A DNA stretch of 64,000 bases, taken from assembly GCA_046155285.1 (NCBI GenBank), contig JBJXEA010000017.1, positions 248,001 to 312,000 of the forward strand, given 5' to 3'. The notes beneath the pieces are model-generated. The model ran no database searches and was not told the origin of the DNA. It was given only the letters and a program-made list of their open reading frames with translations. The number at the start of each line of letters is the position of its first letter. Positions within the stretch are counted from its first letter, which is position 1. A program made the position numbers and the translations under genes. Positions 7,663 to 16,598 of this stretch are shown piece by piece. The DNA is from CAILHX01 sp046155285 (GTDB taxonomy: Bacteria > Pseudomonadota > Gammaproteobacteria > Burkholderiales > Methylophilaceae).

Positions 7663-8697
7663 ATGATAGAAACTGACCGCCTCATTGCCGCCGCAACTCT
7701 AGGGCAGGAAGAAGAAGCCCAGGAGCGTGCGCTGCGCCCCAAGGTGCTGGAGGAGTATATCGGCCAGGAAAAGGCGCGGGGGCAGTTGGAGATTTTTATA
7801 CATGCCGCCAGAGGCCGTTCTGAAGCGCTGGATCATGTGCTGCTGTTCGGGCCTCCGGGCTTGGGCAAGACCACTTTGGCGCACATCATTGCCAAGGAAA
7901 TGGGCGTGAGTTTGCGCCAGACTTCTGGCCCAGTGTTGGAGCGAGCGGGCGACCTCGCAGCCTTACTCACCAATCTTGAGCCTAACGATGTGCTGTTTAT
8001 TGATGAGATTCACCGGCTATCGCCCGTGGTGGAGGAGATTCTGTATCCGGCGATGGAGGATTATCGCCTCGACATCATGATAGGCGAAGGCCCTGCTGCG
8101 CGCTCGGTGCGGCTGGAGTTGCCGCCGTTCACCTTGGTGGGAGCCACTACCCGCGCGGGGATGTTGACCAACCCTTTGCGTGACCGTTTTGGCATCGTGT
8201 CGCGCTTGGAGTTTTATTCGCCAGAGGAGTTGAGCCGCATTGTGCGGCGCTCTGCGGGCTTGTTGGAAGTGCCGCTGGCAGACAATGGCGCACTGGAAAT
8301 TGCCAAGCGCTCACGCGGTACGCCACGCATTGCCAATCGATTGTTGCGTCGGGTGCGCGATTACGCGCAAGTGAAAGCGGACGGCACGGTGTCGGCTAAG
8401 ATTGCGGATTTGGCGTTGCAGATGCTGGATGTGGATGCGCTGGGTTTGGACGTGATGGACAGGAAATTATTGCTGGCGGTGATGGAAAAATTCGGCGGCG
8501 GGCCGGTCGGTGTAGAAAGCCTAGCAGCGGCCATAGGCGAGGAGCGCGACACTATTGAAGACGTGCTGGAACCGTATCTTATACAGCAAGGTTATTTGAT
8601 GCGCACCCCACGTGGACGCATGGCGACGCAGATGGCGTATCAACATTTTGGGCTGGTGTCGCCGCACAAGCCGAGTACGCCACTGTTTGATGAGTAG
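7663..8697 (+). CDS. ruvB: Holliday junction branch-migration motor RuvB
   Basis: 344 residues, standard size. RuvB is an AAA+ hexameric ATPase that drives branch migration with RuvA. Walker A is GPPGLGKTTLA, Walker B is FIDEIHRL, and sensor 1 lies in GATTRAGML. The C-terminal winged helix ends with RGRMATQMAYQHFGL. It is normally joined to ruvA; here higBA and a secreted protein lie between them, so it may need its own promoter or readthrough. Confidence 0.97.
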   Translation: MIETDRLIAAATLGQEEEAQERALRPKVLEEYIGQEKARGQLEIFIHAARGRSEALDHVLLFGPPGLGKTTLAHIIAKEMGVSLRQTSGPVLERAGDLAALLTNLEPNDVLFIDEIHRLSPVVEEILYPAMEDYRLDIMIGEGPAARSVRLELPPFTLVGATTRAGMLTNPLRDRFGIVSRLEFYSPEELSRIVRRSAGLLEVPLADNGALEIAKRSRGTPRIANRLLRRVRDYAQVKADGTVSAKIADLALQMLDVDALGLDVMDRKLLLAVMEKFGGGPVGVESLAAAIGEERDTIEDVLEPYLIQQGYLMRTPRGRMATQMAYQHFGLVSPHKPSTPLFDE

Positions 8698-8702
8698 CGT
8701 TA

Positions 8703-8801
8703 AACCACCCCGGAGCTTTGCGCCACCCCTCCTTGAAAAGGAGGGGAATTTTTGCCCCCTCCTCACCGAGGAGTGGTCGCCGCTTTGCGGCGGGGGTGGT
8801 T
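8703..8801. repeat. ~99-bp palindromic element, copy 1
   Basis: A nested inverted-repeat element with outer arms AACCACC/GGTGGTT and inner arms built on CCCTCCTT/AAGGAGGGG. A second copy with the same outer arms and very similar interior lies at 58792-58891. It sits between ruvB and ybgC and contains no gene. The form is that of a MITE or a REP-like unit. Confidence 0.8.
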
Positions 8802-8813
8802 GGTAGGCACACC

Positions 8814-9224
8814 ATGAATAACAAATCATTTTCTTGGCCTGTCCGCATTTACTATGAAAACACCGACGCGGGCGGCCTGGTGTATCACGCCGAATACCTT
8901 AAGTTTTTCGAGCGTGGGCGTTCTGAGTGGCTGCGTCACTTGGGCTTTGAACACACGCAACTCAAAGCCGAACACGGGATTATTTTCGTGGTGCGCGACT
9001 TGCATATAAAATACCTGCAACCGGCGCGGTTTGATGAGTTGCTGCAAGTGGTCACAAGCACCGCTGAAGTGGGTCGTAGCCGTATTGTGTTTGAGCAAAA
9101 ATTACAGCGCGGAGACGAATTTTTGACCACCGCAACGGTAGAAGTGGTGTGCGTGGATGCAGAAACTTTCAAGCCCACGGCCATTTCGCCCGCCATGAAA
9201 CAACGCTTTTTGGAGATTAAATAA
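8814..9224 (+). CDS. ybgC: Acyl-CoA thioesterase YbgC (Tol-Pal cluster)
   Basis: 136 residues in a single hotdog fold. The active-site signature YYENTDAGGLVYHAEYLKF holds the catalytic aspartate. YbgC hydrolyses short or long acyl-CoAs at the membrane and is almost always the first gene of the tol-pal cluster. The frame is open further upstream through the palindromic element, but ATG 8814 gives the conserved N-terminus. It ends one base before tolQ. Confidence 0.95.
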   Translation: MNNKSFSWPVRIYYENTDAGGLVYHAEYLKFFERGRSEWLRHLGFEHTQLKAEHGIIFVVRDLHIKYLQPARFDELLQVVTSTAEVGRSRIVFEQKLQRGDEFLTTATVEVVCVDAETFKPTAISPAMKQRFLEIK

Positions 9225-9225
9225 C

Positions 9226-9900
9226 GTGGATGATCTTTCCGTAATAACGCTGATTTCCGAGGCCAGTCTGCCAGTGCAGGTAGTAATGATGATATTGGTG
9301 GTCGCTTCGATGATGTCCTGGTGGTACATCTTTCTTAAGGTGTTCATGTTGCGGAGCGCCGAGCGCGAGGCCGACGAGTTCGAGAACACGTTCTGGGCGG
9401 GGGGTGACTTAGGCAAGCTGCACGAGAGCCTCACTGCTGGGCGCCTCAGCAAAAAAGGCATACAGGGCATGGCAAGCATCTTTGAAGGAGGGTTCAAGGA
9501 ATACGCCAAATTGCGCCGTCAAGGCGGCATAGAAAGCGCCGATTTGATGGAAAGTGCCCGCCGCGCCATGCGTGCTGCTTACAACCGCGAAATGGACGAG
9601 CTGGATGCGCACTTGCCGTTCCTCGCTTCTGTCGGCTCGGTCAGCCCGTACATCGGCCTGTTTGGTACGGTGTGGGGGATTATGAACTCATTCCGTGGCT
9701 TGGCTAATGTGGCACAAGCTACTTTGGCGCACGTGGCTCCGGGTATTGCTGAGGCGCTGATTGCTACCGCCATCGGCCTGTTCGCGGCGATTCCGGCGGT
9801 GATTGCGTATAACCGTTTTGCTTCCAACGTGGACAGGCTGGCGGTGCGCTATGAAAGCTTCATGGAAGAATTCACCAACATTTTGCAACGTAAGGCTTAA
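9226..9900 (+). CDS. tolQ: Tol-Pal proton-channel subunit TolQ
   Basis: 224 residues, GTG start. It is a MotA/TolQ/ExbB family inner-membrane protein with three membrane segments: one near residues 15-40 and two after about residue 125. The conserved SPYIGLFGTVWGIMNSF and the last helix ALIATAIGLFAAIPAVIAYN line the proton path with TolR. The complex energises TolA to pull on the outer membrane during division. It is a different gene from the exbB near 24.5 kb. Confidence 0.96.
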   Translation: MDDLSVITLISEASLPVQVVMMILVVASMMSWWYIFLKVFMLRSAEREADEFENTFWAGGDLGKLHESLTAGRLSKKGIQGMASIFEGGFKEYAKLRRQGGIESADLMESARRAMRAAYNREMDELDAHLPFLASVGSVSPYIGLFGTVWGIMNSFRGLANVAQATLAHVAPGIAEALIATAIGLFAAIPAVIAYNRFASNVDRLAVRYESFMEEFTNILQRKA

Positions 9901-9903
9901 AGC

Positions 9904-10299
9904 ATGTCACGCCGCAAAGCTCGCCGCATGATGAACCAAATCAACGTCGTGCCGTACATAGACGTGATGTTGGTATTGCTGGTGATTTTTATGGTCACTG
10001 CGCCCATGACTAATCCCGGGCTAGTCGAGCTACCGCAAGTCGGGCAAGCCTTGAAACAAGCCACCGCGCCCTTGGTGGTGACGATTAAAGCGGATAAAAG
10101 CATAGAGCTGGATGGCAAGAGTTTGGCTAGAGACCAGTTGCTCAGCGCGGTGAAGGGCAGTCTGCAACAACATCCCGATCAGGCCGTGGTGATTGCCGCT
10201 GATAAAAATGTGATTTATGACGAAGTGATGAGCGTGATGGACTTGCTCAAAACACAAAAAGTGGAAAAAGTCGGATTGCTACTTAAGCCGACGCAATAA
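9904..10299 (+). CDS. tolR: Tol-Pal subunit TolR
   Basis: 131 residues in the ExbD/TolR family. A single N-terminal membrane helix (VVPYIDVMLVLLVIFMVTAP) carries the proton-binding aspartate, followed by a periplasmic domain. It works with TolQ as stator of the force-generating complex. It is 3 bases after tolQ and 2 bases before tolA. Confidence 0.96.
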   Translation: MSRRKARRMMNQINVVPYIDVMLVLLVIFMVTAPMTNPGLVELPQVGQALKQATAPLVVTIKADKSIELDGKSLARDQLLSAVKGSLQQHPDQAVVIAADKNVIYDEVMSVMDLLKTQKVEKVGLLLKPTQ

Positions 10300-10301
10300 T
10301 C

Positions 10302-11108
10302 ATGGCGATGATACGCAATCGAGAAAACCCTATAGCGCTCCAATCCGGGTTGTTAGCGTTGTTGGTGCATGGTGTTTTTTTCGTCATGCTGGTGATGAGT
10401 TTTCAATGGCAAAGAGAGCCGCCGCCTATCGTGGCTGAAGTTACCTTGTGGGACAGCCTGCCGCAACCGCAGTCCGTCACGCCGCCGCCAGAGCCGGAAA
10501 TCAAACCTGAACCTCCTCCCCCGCCACCACCCGAAATCAAGCCTGAACCTGAGCCTGAACCCTCGCCCAAAGCCGAGATACAGGTGAAAAAGCCTCATGA
10601 AGTAAAAAAGCCGCCAGAGGTAAAGAAGCCCGACCCTGAGATCAAGAAAAAAGAACAAGAAAAAAAGCGTAAGGAAGAAATCGAAAAGCTAAAAAAAGCC
10701 ATGCTGGATGACGCGCCGCCTGAGCATGAGGCTTTGCCACAAGAAACCAAAACCGAACCTAATCCGGCGGATGCCAAACGCGCATCAGATTTGCTGGCTG
10801 CGGATGGGCAACCTTCTGCTAACGCCGACGAAATCAACAAGTACAAAGGTAGAATCATCGCCGCGATTCAACGTCGGGTGAATAAACAGCTATGCGGGAC
10901 GGGTAAGCCGGAGCCGGTGTTTGCCATCAGTTTGATGCCGACCGGCGAGCTTAACGGTGCGCCGCGCTTGGTGAAAACCAGTAATCTGGCGGCCTGCGAC
11001 CAAGCGGTGGAGGCCGCCATTCTGGCCGCGCAGCCCTTACCTATGCCGCCACAGGAACTTTTTAATCAGTTTCGTGACCTTAATCTCAAGTTCAAACCTA
11101 ATCAATAG
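10302..11108 (+). CDS. tolA: Tol-Pal force transducer TolA
   Basis: 268 residues. There is one N-terminal membrane helix (about residues 16-38), then a Pro/Glu/Lys-rich stretch at about 50-115 and a charged helical segment rich in KK, EE and KRKEE. The C-terminal domain III (about 170-268) carries paired cysteines (KQLCGTG and LAACDQA). TolA spans the periplasm to contact Pal and TolB. The short proline-rich linker is typical of betaproteobacteria and shorter than in E. coli. Confidence 0.92.
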   Translation: MAMIRNRENPIALQSGLLALLVHGVFFVMLVMSFQWQREPPPIVAEVTLWDSLPQPQSVTPPPEPEIKPEPPPPPPPEIKPEPEPEPSPKAEIQVKKPHEVKKPPEVKKPDPEIKKKEQEKKRKEEIEKLKKAMLDDAPPEHEALPQETKTEPNPADAKRASDLLAADGQPSANADEINKYKGRIIAAIQRRVNKQLCGTGKPEPVFAISLMPTGELNGAPRLVKTSNLAACDQAVEAAILAAQPLPMPPQELFNQFRDLNLKFKPNQ

Positions 11109-11135
11109 CTGCATTTTCGTTTTATAATTCAAGAC

Positions 11136-12395
11136 ATGATAAGACTCCTTCTGCTGTTAAGCCTGTTATTACCCCTAAGTTCTCGCGCCGCGCTGGATAT
11201 TGAGATTATCGGTGGCGCAGCACAGCAAATTCCCATCGCCATTTTGCCGTTTAGTCATCCATTGAAAAAGGATGACTTGTCGCTGGTTATATCAGCTGAT
11301 TTATATCGCAGTGGCTTGTTTCGCCTTTTAGAAACGGGCGGCATGGCAAAATTGCCGCGTGAATTGGCAGATGTGAAATACCCTGAATGGGCGGCTTTGC
11401 AAGCGCAAGGACTGGTCATCGGCAAAGTAGAACCCAGTGCTGGCGGGCGTTTGAAGGTGTCGTTCCGTTTGCTGGACGTGCTGAAACAGAATCAAATGGC
11501 GGCGTTTGAGTACGACATCACGCCCAATCAATTGCGCCAAACCGCGCACAAAATCGCCGACATCATCTACCAAAAATTTACCGGTGAGCCGGGCGTGTTT
11601 GCTACCCGCATCAGCTATGTGTTGAAAAATGGCAACCGTTATACCTTGGTGGTGGCCGATGCCGATGGTTATGGCCCGCAACCGGTGCTCTCCAGCACCG
11701 AACCTATCATTTCGCCTACTTGGTCGCCTGACGGCACTAAACTGGCCTATGTGTCCTTCGAGAAGAAAAAGCCCATCATTTATGTGCAATCGCTGACATC
11801 AGGCCAGCGTACCGTGTTGGCCAATTACAAGGGCAACAATAGCGCTCCTGCCTGGTCGCCAGATAGCCAGCGGCTTGCTATTGTGTTGACACAAGGGGCT
11901 AACTCGCAAATTTCCATCATCAATGCTGATGGCACGGGTTTGCAAAAGTTGTCGCGCAGCCAGACCATAGATACCGAGCCGCAATGGTCGCCAGACGGTA
12001 AATGGATATACTTTAGCTCTGACCGTGGCGGCAGTCCGCAAATCTATCGCATGTCACCATTGGGTGGCGAGCCGCAACGGGTGACGTTTGACGGCAGCTA
12101 CAACGTAAGCCCGCGCCTGTCGCTAGATGGTAAACAGCTTGCATTTATCCGCCGTGATGGAGGAAAATTCCAGATAGCGGTGCAGGAGCTATCTGGTGGG
12201 CAGGTGCAGGTGTTGAGCAATACTGCGAATGACGAGTCACCTAGCTTTGCGCCCAACGGTCGGTTAATTATTTACGCTACCAAGGTCAATGGCAAAGGTG
12301 TATTGTCCGTAGTGTCATCGGACGGTAAAGTGAAGCAGCGTTTGAGTGAAAGTGGTGATGTACGTGAACCCGCTTGGGGACCGGCGGTAAACTAA
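11136..12395 (+). CDS. tolB: Periplasmic beta-propeller TolB
   Basis: 419 residues with a signal peptide ending SSRA. An N-terminal alpha/beta domain precedes a six-bladed propeller made of WSPDG-type repeats (PTWSPDGTKLAYVS, PAWSPDSQRLAIVL, PQWSPDGKWIYFSS, PRLSLDGKQLAFIR, PSFAPNGRLIIYAT). TolB binds Pal in the periplasm and is handed off by TolA. It lies 27 bases after tolA and 34 bases before pal. Confidence 0.97.
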   Translation: MIRLLLLLSLLLPLSSRAALDIEIIGGAAQQIPIAILPFSHPLKKDDLSLVISADLYRSGLFRLLETGGMAKLPRELADVKYPEWAALQAQGLVIGKVEPSAGGRLKVSFRLLDVLKQNQMAAFEYDITPNQLRQTAHKIADIIYQKFTGEPGVFATRISYVLKNGNRYTLVVADADGYGPQPVLSSTEPIISPTWSPDGTKLAYVSFEKKKPIIYVQSLTSGQRTVLANYKGNNSAPAWSPDSQRLAIVLTQGANSQISIINADGTGLQKLSRSQTIDTEPQWSPDGKWIYFSSDRGGSPQIYRMSPLGGEPQRVTFDGSYNVSPRLSLDGKQLAFIRRDGGKFQIAVQELSGGQVQVLSNTANDESPSFAPNGRLIIYATKVNGKGVLSVVSSDGKVKQRLSESGDVREPAWGPAVN

Positions 12396-12429
12396 GAGAC
12401 TATTTGCAACAACCAAAAGGAGAAGAAAG

Positions 12430-12996
12430 ATGAGTAAGCAATTATGGGTAAGTGCTTTATTGGCGATGTTGTTAGCGGCCTGTGCTAGCAAGCCGATGGT
12501 AGAGGAGCCTAAGGCGGCGATGGAAGATAAAAGTCCTAAAGTGGCAGAAATGGCAGCAGACACTTCCAAGAATATGTCGGCTGACACTTCTAGTGCTGGC
12601 GATTCCGACATGAGCGGCAAGACGGTGATGCTGGATCCACGCAAAGATCCTAGCAATATCCTTTACACACGCACCGTGTTCTTTGACTACAACAAGGATG
12701 AAGTTAAAGCTGAATACCGTGCCATGGTTGAAGCCCACGCTAAATACTTGGTGGCAAATCCTGAAGCTAAGCTGATTTTGCAAGGCGCGACCGATGATCG
12801 TGGCAGCCGCGAGTTCAATTTGGCACTGGGTCAACGCCGTGCAGTAGCCGTCAAGAACGTGATGAACGTGCTAGGTGCTGGCGATCGCCAAATTGAAACC
12901 GTAAGCTACGGTGAAGAGAAGCAACGCTGCGCTGAAGCGGCTGAAAGCTGCTGGTCGCAAAACCGTCGCGCCGACATCGTCTACGAAGGCGAATAA
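12430..12996 (+). CDS. pal: Peptidoglycan-associated lipoprotein Pal
   Basis: 188 residues. The signal peptide ends in a lipobox LLAACASK, giving a lipidated cysteine near residue 18. A disordered, Ala/Ser/Asp-rich linker follows (about 20-70), then an OmpA-like domain with TVFFDYNKDEVK and the peptidoglycan-binding pattern LQGATDDRGSREFNLALGQR. Pal anchors the outer membrane to the wall. A good AGGAGAAGAAAG ribosome-binding site precedes the ATG. Confidence 0.97.
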   Translation: MSKQLWVSALLAMLLAACASKPMVEEPKAAMEDKSPKVAEMAADTSKNMSADTSSAGDSDMSGKTVMLDPRKDPSNILYTRTVFFDYNKDEVKAEYRAMVEAHAKYLVANPEAKLILQGATDDRGSREFNLALGQRRAVAVKNVMNVLGAGDRQIETVSYGEEKQRCAEAAESCWSQNRRADIVYEGE

Positions 12997-12999
12997 TCT

Positions 13000-13893
13000 T
13001 TGAAGCAATTTGTTCTGACTCTGTGCCTGCTAGTGGGCGGTGTGTCTGCCGCCCAAGCAGGCCTTTTTGACGATGACGAGGCACGTGCCAGAATCATCGA
13101 ACAGCAAAAGGCCATCACCACCTTGCAAGCACAGACACAAGCCTTGCAAGCCAAGCTGGACGACGAACAGAAGCAGCGCTTGGCGGTTGATGGACGTGTT
13201 GCCACGCTGGAAAAAAATCAAACCTTGCTGGATATGCTCAACCAGATTGAGCAGCTAAAAGCCGAAATTACACGCCTGATCGGTCAGATGGAAGTGATGG
13301 CACGAGATATTGAGGTCACGCAGCAACGTCAACGAGACCTGTATAGCGACGTGGATGCGCGACTGCGTAAGCTGGAAACACCACCAGCGCCAGTTGTTAA
13401 AGAACCAATCAAAGAGTCTGTAAAAACTGAAACTGCGCCACCTATGGAAGTTGGTCCGGCTATTCCAGCACCATCCGCCGACACTGAGGCCGACAACTCA
13501 GCGGCAGAAAACAAGGATTACGAAGCTGCCCACGCCTTGTTCAAGGCGGGAAAATATCCGCAATCCGCCGCCGCGTTTGAGAAATTCCAAGAAACCTACC
13601 CCAACAGCAAGTTCGCTGGAAATGCGCAATATTGGCTGGGCTATGCGCGGTTTTCGCAACGTGATTACAAAGCCGCAATGGCGGCGCAGCAAAAAATGGT
13701 TAAGAGTTATCCCGACCACGCCAAAGTGCCGGATGCCATGTATAACATCGCCAACAGCCAGATACAACTTTCCGATATTGACGCTGCGCGGCAGACTCTA
13801 AAAAGCATCGTGGCGAAATATCCGCTATCAGACGCGGCTGGTTTGGCCAAAAAACGCCTGAACCAGCTTGAAGCCATCAAAACTAAAAATTAA
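13000..13893 (+). CDS. cpoB: Cell-division coordinator CpoB (YbgF)
   Basis: 297 residues from a TTG start 3 bases after pal. The signal peptide ends AAQAG. The N-terminal part is a coiled coil (RARIIEQQKAITTLQAQTQ, about residues 25-120), then a Pro/Glu linker. The C-terminal third holds three TPR-like repeats (YEAAHALFKAGKYPQSAAAF, FAGNAQYWLGYARF, PDAMYNIANSQIQL). CpoB links PBP1B and Tol function during constriction. Confidence 0.93.
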   Translation: MKQFVLTLCLLVGGVSAAQAGLFDDDEARARIIEQQKAITTLQAQTQALQAKLDDEQKQRLAVDGRVATLEKNQTLLDMLNQIEQLKAEITRLIGQMEVMARDIEVTQQRQRDLYSDVDARLRKLETPPAPVVKEPIKESVKTETAPPMEVGPAIPAPSADTEADNSAAENKDYEAAHALFKAGKYPQSAAAFEKFQETYPNSKFAGNAQYWLGYARFSQRDYKAAMAAQQKMVKSYPDHAKVPDAMYNIANSQIQLSDIDAARQTLKSIVAKYPLSDAAGLAKKRLNQLEAIKTKN

Positions 13894-13904
13894 TCCATAA
13901 TTCC

Positions 13905-14015
13905 TTCCTCCTAGTAGGGGTAAGGCTAGGATGGGGGTTAAATGTTTCAATTATTGATGAACTGAATCCCCTTGTGAATTTTCAACCCTCCTGTTGCAAA
14001 AGGGGAGCCAGGTCA
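13905..14015. repeat. Repeat-like non-coding stretch between cpoB and queE
   Basis: About 150 bases without a gene. It contains a TCCTCC/GGGG-type imperfect inverted sequence around 13905-13940 and a second CCCTCC/GGGGAG pair near 13987-14010. Both resemble dispersed intergenic repeats, but they are not copies of the 8703 element. No promoter is clear. Confidence 0.35.
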
Positions 14016-14041
14016 GAAGCCCCTTAAATCGGTAACCTATT

Positions 14042-14680
14042 TTGTCACTGCGTATCCACGAAATCTTCTTTTCACTTCAAGGCGAAGCCTCGCGCGTCGG
14101 CTTACCTACGGTATTTGTTCGCCTGACTGGCTGTCCCTTGCGTTGTGGTTATTGCGATACCGAATACGCTTTTCACGGCGGCGCAACCATGAAAATCGCC
14201 GACATTATGACTCAAGTAGCCAGCTATGGCGTGAAGCGCGTCACCGTCACTGGCGGTGAGCCACTTGCGCAAAAAACCTGCTTAAAACTGCTGAAAACCC
14301 TGTGTGACGATGGCTATGATGTATCGTTGGAAACCAGCGGTGCGATGGATATATCGGCAGTAGATTCGCGGGTTGCGATGATTTTGGACGTAAAAACCCC
14401 GGGCTCCGGCGAAGTAGAAAAGAATCTGTGGCAAAACTTGGAATTGCTTAATGCTAAAGACGAAGTCAAATTTGTGCTATGCGATGCAGCGGATTACCAA
14501 TGGGCCAAGCAGATATTGGCTGACAAGGCGATTACAGAAAAATGTCCGGTGCTGTTCTCGCCTGTGTATAGCCTGTTGCAGCCGCGTGAATTGGCAGAAT
14601 GGATATTGAAGGACAAGCTACCAGTGCGTATGCAGATACAGCTACACAAAATACTCTGGGGCGAGAAGCCGGGACATTAG
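14042..14680 (+). CDS. queE: 7-carboxy-7-deazaguanine synthase QueE
   Basis: 212 residues from a TTG start. It is a radical-SAM enzyme; the cluster motif is CPLRCGYC (Cys-x3-Cys-x2-Cys). It converts 6-carboxytetrahydropterin to 7-carboxy-7-deazaguanine for queuosine in tRNA. EIFFSLQGE at the N-terminus and VTVTGGEPLAQ are family hallmarks. queE next to tol-pal-cpoB is a common arrangement. The ribosome-binding site is weak. Confidence 0.95.
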   Translation: MSLRIHEIFFSLQGEASRVGLPTVFVRLTGCPLRCGYCDTEYAFHGGATMKIADIMTQVASYGVKRVTVTGGEPLAQKTCLKLLKTLCDDGYDVSLETSGAMDISAVDSRVAMILDVKTPGSGEVEKNLWQNLELLNAKDEVKFVLCDAADYQWAKQILADKAITEKCPVLFSPVYSLLQPRELAEWILKDKLPVRMQIQLHKILWGEKPGH

Positions 14681-14711
14681 CGCATAGAATGCTGAAGGTG
14701 TCCTAGGCGGT

Positions 14712-14845
14712 GTCTAATCCGAAGTGCAACATTAATTAAGTGAGTTTTCATCATTGGGGGTATCAAGTGACTGCGTCATCAGCTCGTGTTACATCTCCCA
14801 AAGGGTTATGAAGCCCAATACCTTACGTGGTCGGTTGTTCAACAG
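14712..14845 (-). mobile_element. IS30-family insertion sequence remnant, 3' end only
   Basis: Read on the minus strand, about 18 codons ending at TAA 14789-14791 give LNNRPRKVLGF followed by a short tail, matching the C-terminus of IS30-type transposases. About 75 bases of non-coding sequence follow, as at an IS end. The rest of the element is missing, and gatB-derived sequence begins immediately next to it. It is inactive. The family call rests on the NNRPRK motif. Confidence 0.65.
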
Positions 14846-14849
14846 ATGG

Positions 14850-15133
14850 TAAATTCACATTGCGCCGCCAAGCAAGTGTTTCAAGCAATGTGGGCTGATA
14901 AAGTCGATGCTGACAACATCATTGAGCAGAAAGGCATAGAGCAAGTCTCGGATTCCGGCGCAATTGAAACGATTGTGAATGAGGTGTTGGCTGCTAACGC
15001 CGCGATTATAGCGGAGTACAAATCCAGCAAGGAAAAAGCCTTCAACGGGCTGGTGGAGCAAGTGATGAAGGCTTCTAAAGGCAAGGCCAACCCGGCAGAG
15101 GTGAATGCAATTCCTAGAATAAAGTTGATTTAA
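14850..15133 (+). pseudogene. gatB: 3' fragment of gatB
   Basis: From about residue 25 of the frame opening at 14786, the sequence matches the C-terminal YqeY-like domain of the Asp/Glu-tRNA amidotransferase B subunit (AKQVFQAMWADKVDADNIIE, SDSGAIETIVNEVLAAN, QVMKASKGKANPAEVN). The last residues (AIPRIKLI) replace the usual LLKKKL end. The catalytic part, some 380 residues, is absent. The 5' side abuts an IS30 remnant. It is a broken duplicate; a full gatB should exist elsewhere in the genome. Confidence 0.8.
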
Positions 15134-15140
15134 CCTTACC

Positions 15141-16523
15141 TTAATCTAGCGTTTTTCTTGCTCTGACAATCGCTTTTTTTACCTGCTCTGGTGCAGTTCC
15201 GCCAATATGACGGCGGGTTGCCAATGAGCCTTCCGGGGTGAGGATGGTGTAAACATCATCGGCTACCAAAGCAGAAAACTTCTGCAATTCTTCCAGCTTC
15301 AAATCTGCTAAATCACAGTTTTCAGACTCCGCATGGCGCACAGCTAAGGCCACCACTTCGTGAGCATCCCTGAACGGCAGGCCTTTCTTCACCAAGTAAT
15401 CCGCTAGGTCAGTCGCGGTGGCAAAGCCTTCCAGCACCGCGCTCCGCATGGCTTCTTTGTTCACTTTAATGCCGCGCAGCATGTCGGCGTAGACGGTAAG
15501 GGTGTCCAGCAGCGTATCCACGGTGTCGAACAGCGGTTCTTTGTCTTCTTGATTGTCTTTGTTATAAGCCAGCGGCTGGGCTTTCATTAGCGTGAGCAGC
15601 GCCACCAAATGGCCATTCACACGCCCAGTCTTGCCGCGCACCAGTTCCGGCACGTCGGGATTCTTCTTTTGGGGCATGATGGAGGAGCCGGTGCAATAAC
15701 GATCAGCTATATCTACAAAGCCAAAGCGGGGCGAAGACCACAGAATCAGTTCTTCCGAGAAGCGCGACAAGTGGGTCATGATGAGCGCGGCGGCAGAAGT
15801 GAATTCGATGGCAAAGTCGCGGTCGGAGACGGCATCCAGTGAGTTTTCGCACACGCCGTCAAACCCTAGCGTTTTTGCTACCATTTCGCGGTCAACGGGA
15901 TAGCCGCTTCCGGCCAGTGCTGCAGCTCCCAACGGTAATTGATTGATGCGTTTTCTGCAATCTTGCAAGCGTCCAGCATCGCGTTTCAGCATTTCAAAAT
16001 ACGCCATCAAATGATGACCAAAGGTCACAGGTTGCGCCACTTGCAGATGGGTGAAGCCCGGCATTACGGTGTCAAAGTGCTGGTCGGCCAAATCAATAAT
16101 GGACAGTTGCAGCGTCTTAATCAACTCCAAAATATCATCCACCGCAGCCCGCAGCCATAGACGAACATCGGTCGCCACTTGGTCGTTCCTTGATCTGGCA
16201 GTGTGCAGGCGCTTACCTGCGTCGCCGATTATGTCGGTGAGGCGCTTTTCGATGTTGAGGTGTACGTCTTCCAAATCCAGCAGCCATTCAAACTTGCCAG
16301 CGCGGATTTCCGCCAATATCTCCTCCATGCCACGCTCAATACTAGCGAGGTCGTCTTTGCTGATGATTTTTTTTGCGGCGAGCATGACTGCGTGCGCTAA
16401 CGAGCCTTGAATATCGAACTCCGCCAAGCGCTTATCAAAATTCACCGACGCGGTGTAGCGCTTGACCAGCGCGTCCACGGGTTCGGAAAAACGGCCTGAC
16501 CAGGCTTTGGTTTTGTCTTGCAT
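15141..16523 (-). CDS. argH: Argininosuccinate lyase
   Basis: 460 residues from MQDKTKAWSGRFSE. The enzyme splits argininosuccinate into arginine and fumarate, the last step of arginine synthesis. The fumarase/aspartase superfamily signature GSSIMPQKKNPD is present, as are TARSRNDQVATDVRLW and the TPEGSLATRRHIGGTAP end. The frame is open further upstream, but that would run into hemC on the other strand; the ATG at 16523 is the conserved start. It is divergent from hemC, with about 75 bases between them. Confidence 0.97.
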   Translation of the reverse strand: MQDKTKAWSGRFSEPVDALVKRYTASVNFDKRLAEFDIQGSLAHAVMLAAKKIISKDDLASIERGMEEILAEIRAGKFEWLLDLEDVHLNIEKRLTDIIGDAGKRLHTARSRNDQVATDVRLWLRAAVDDILELIKTLQLSIIDLADQHFDTVMPGFTHLQVAQPVTFGHHLMAYFEMLKRDAGRLQDCRKRINQLPLGAAALAGSGYPVDREMVAKTLGFDGVCENSLDAVSDRDFAIEFTSAAALIMTHLSRFSEELILWSSPRFGFVDIADRYCTGSSIMPQKKNPDVPELVRGKTGRVNGHLVALLTLMKAQPLAYNKDNQEDKEPLFDTVDTLLDTLTVYADMLRGIKVNKEAMRSAVLEGFATATDLADYLVKKGLPFRDAHEVVALAVRHAESENCDLADLKLEELQKFSALVADDVYTILTPEGSLATRRHIGGTAPEQVKKAIVRARKTLD

Positions 16524-16598
16524 GAGAATCCACCTTTTTAAGTAACGAAAGTATAAAGGAAATCGGGTGTTTCCTGTCTCCATGCTAAAATCTCCGCC

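Noticed and set aside
9226..10299. exbB/exbD call for the pair after ybgC
   Set aside because: The following tolA-tolB-pal genes show that this is tolQR; the true exbBD pair is at 24-25.2 kb.
14786..15133. 115-residue gene as a complete small protein
   Set aside because: Its first ~24 codons are antisense to the IS30 remnant and the rest is a GatB C-terminus, so it is a scar, not a gene.
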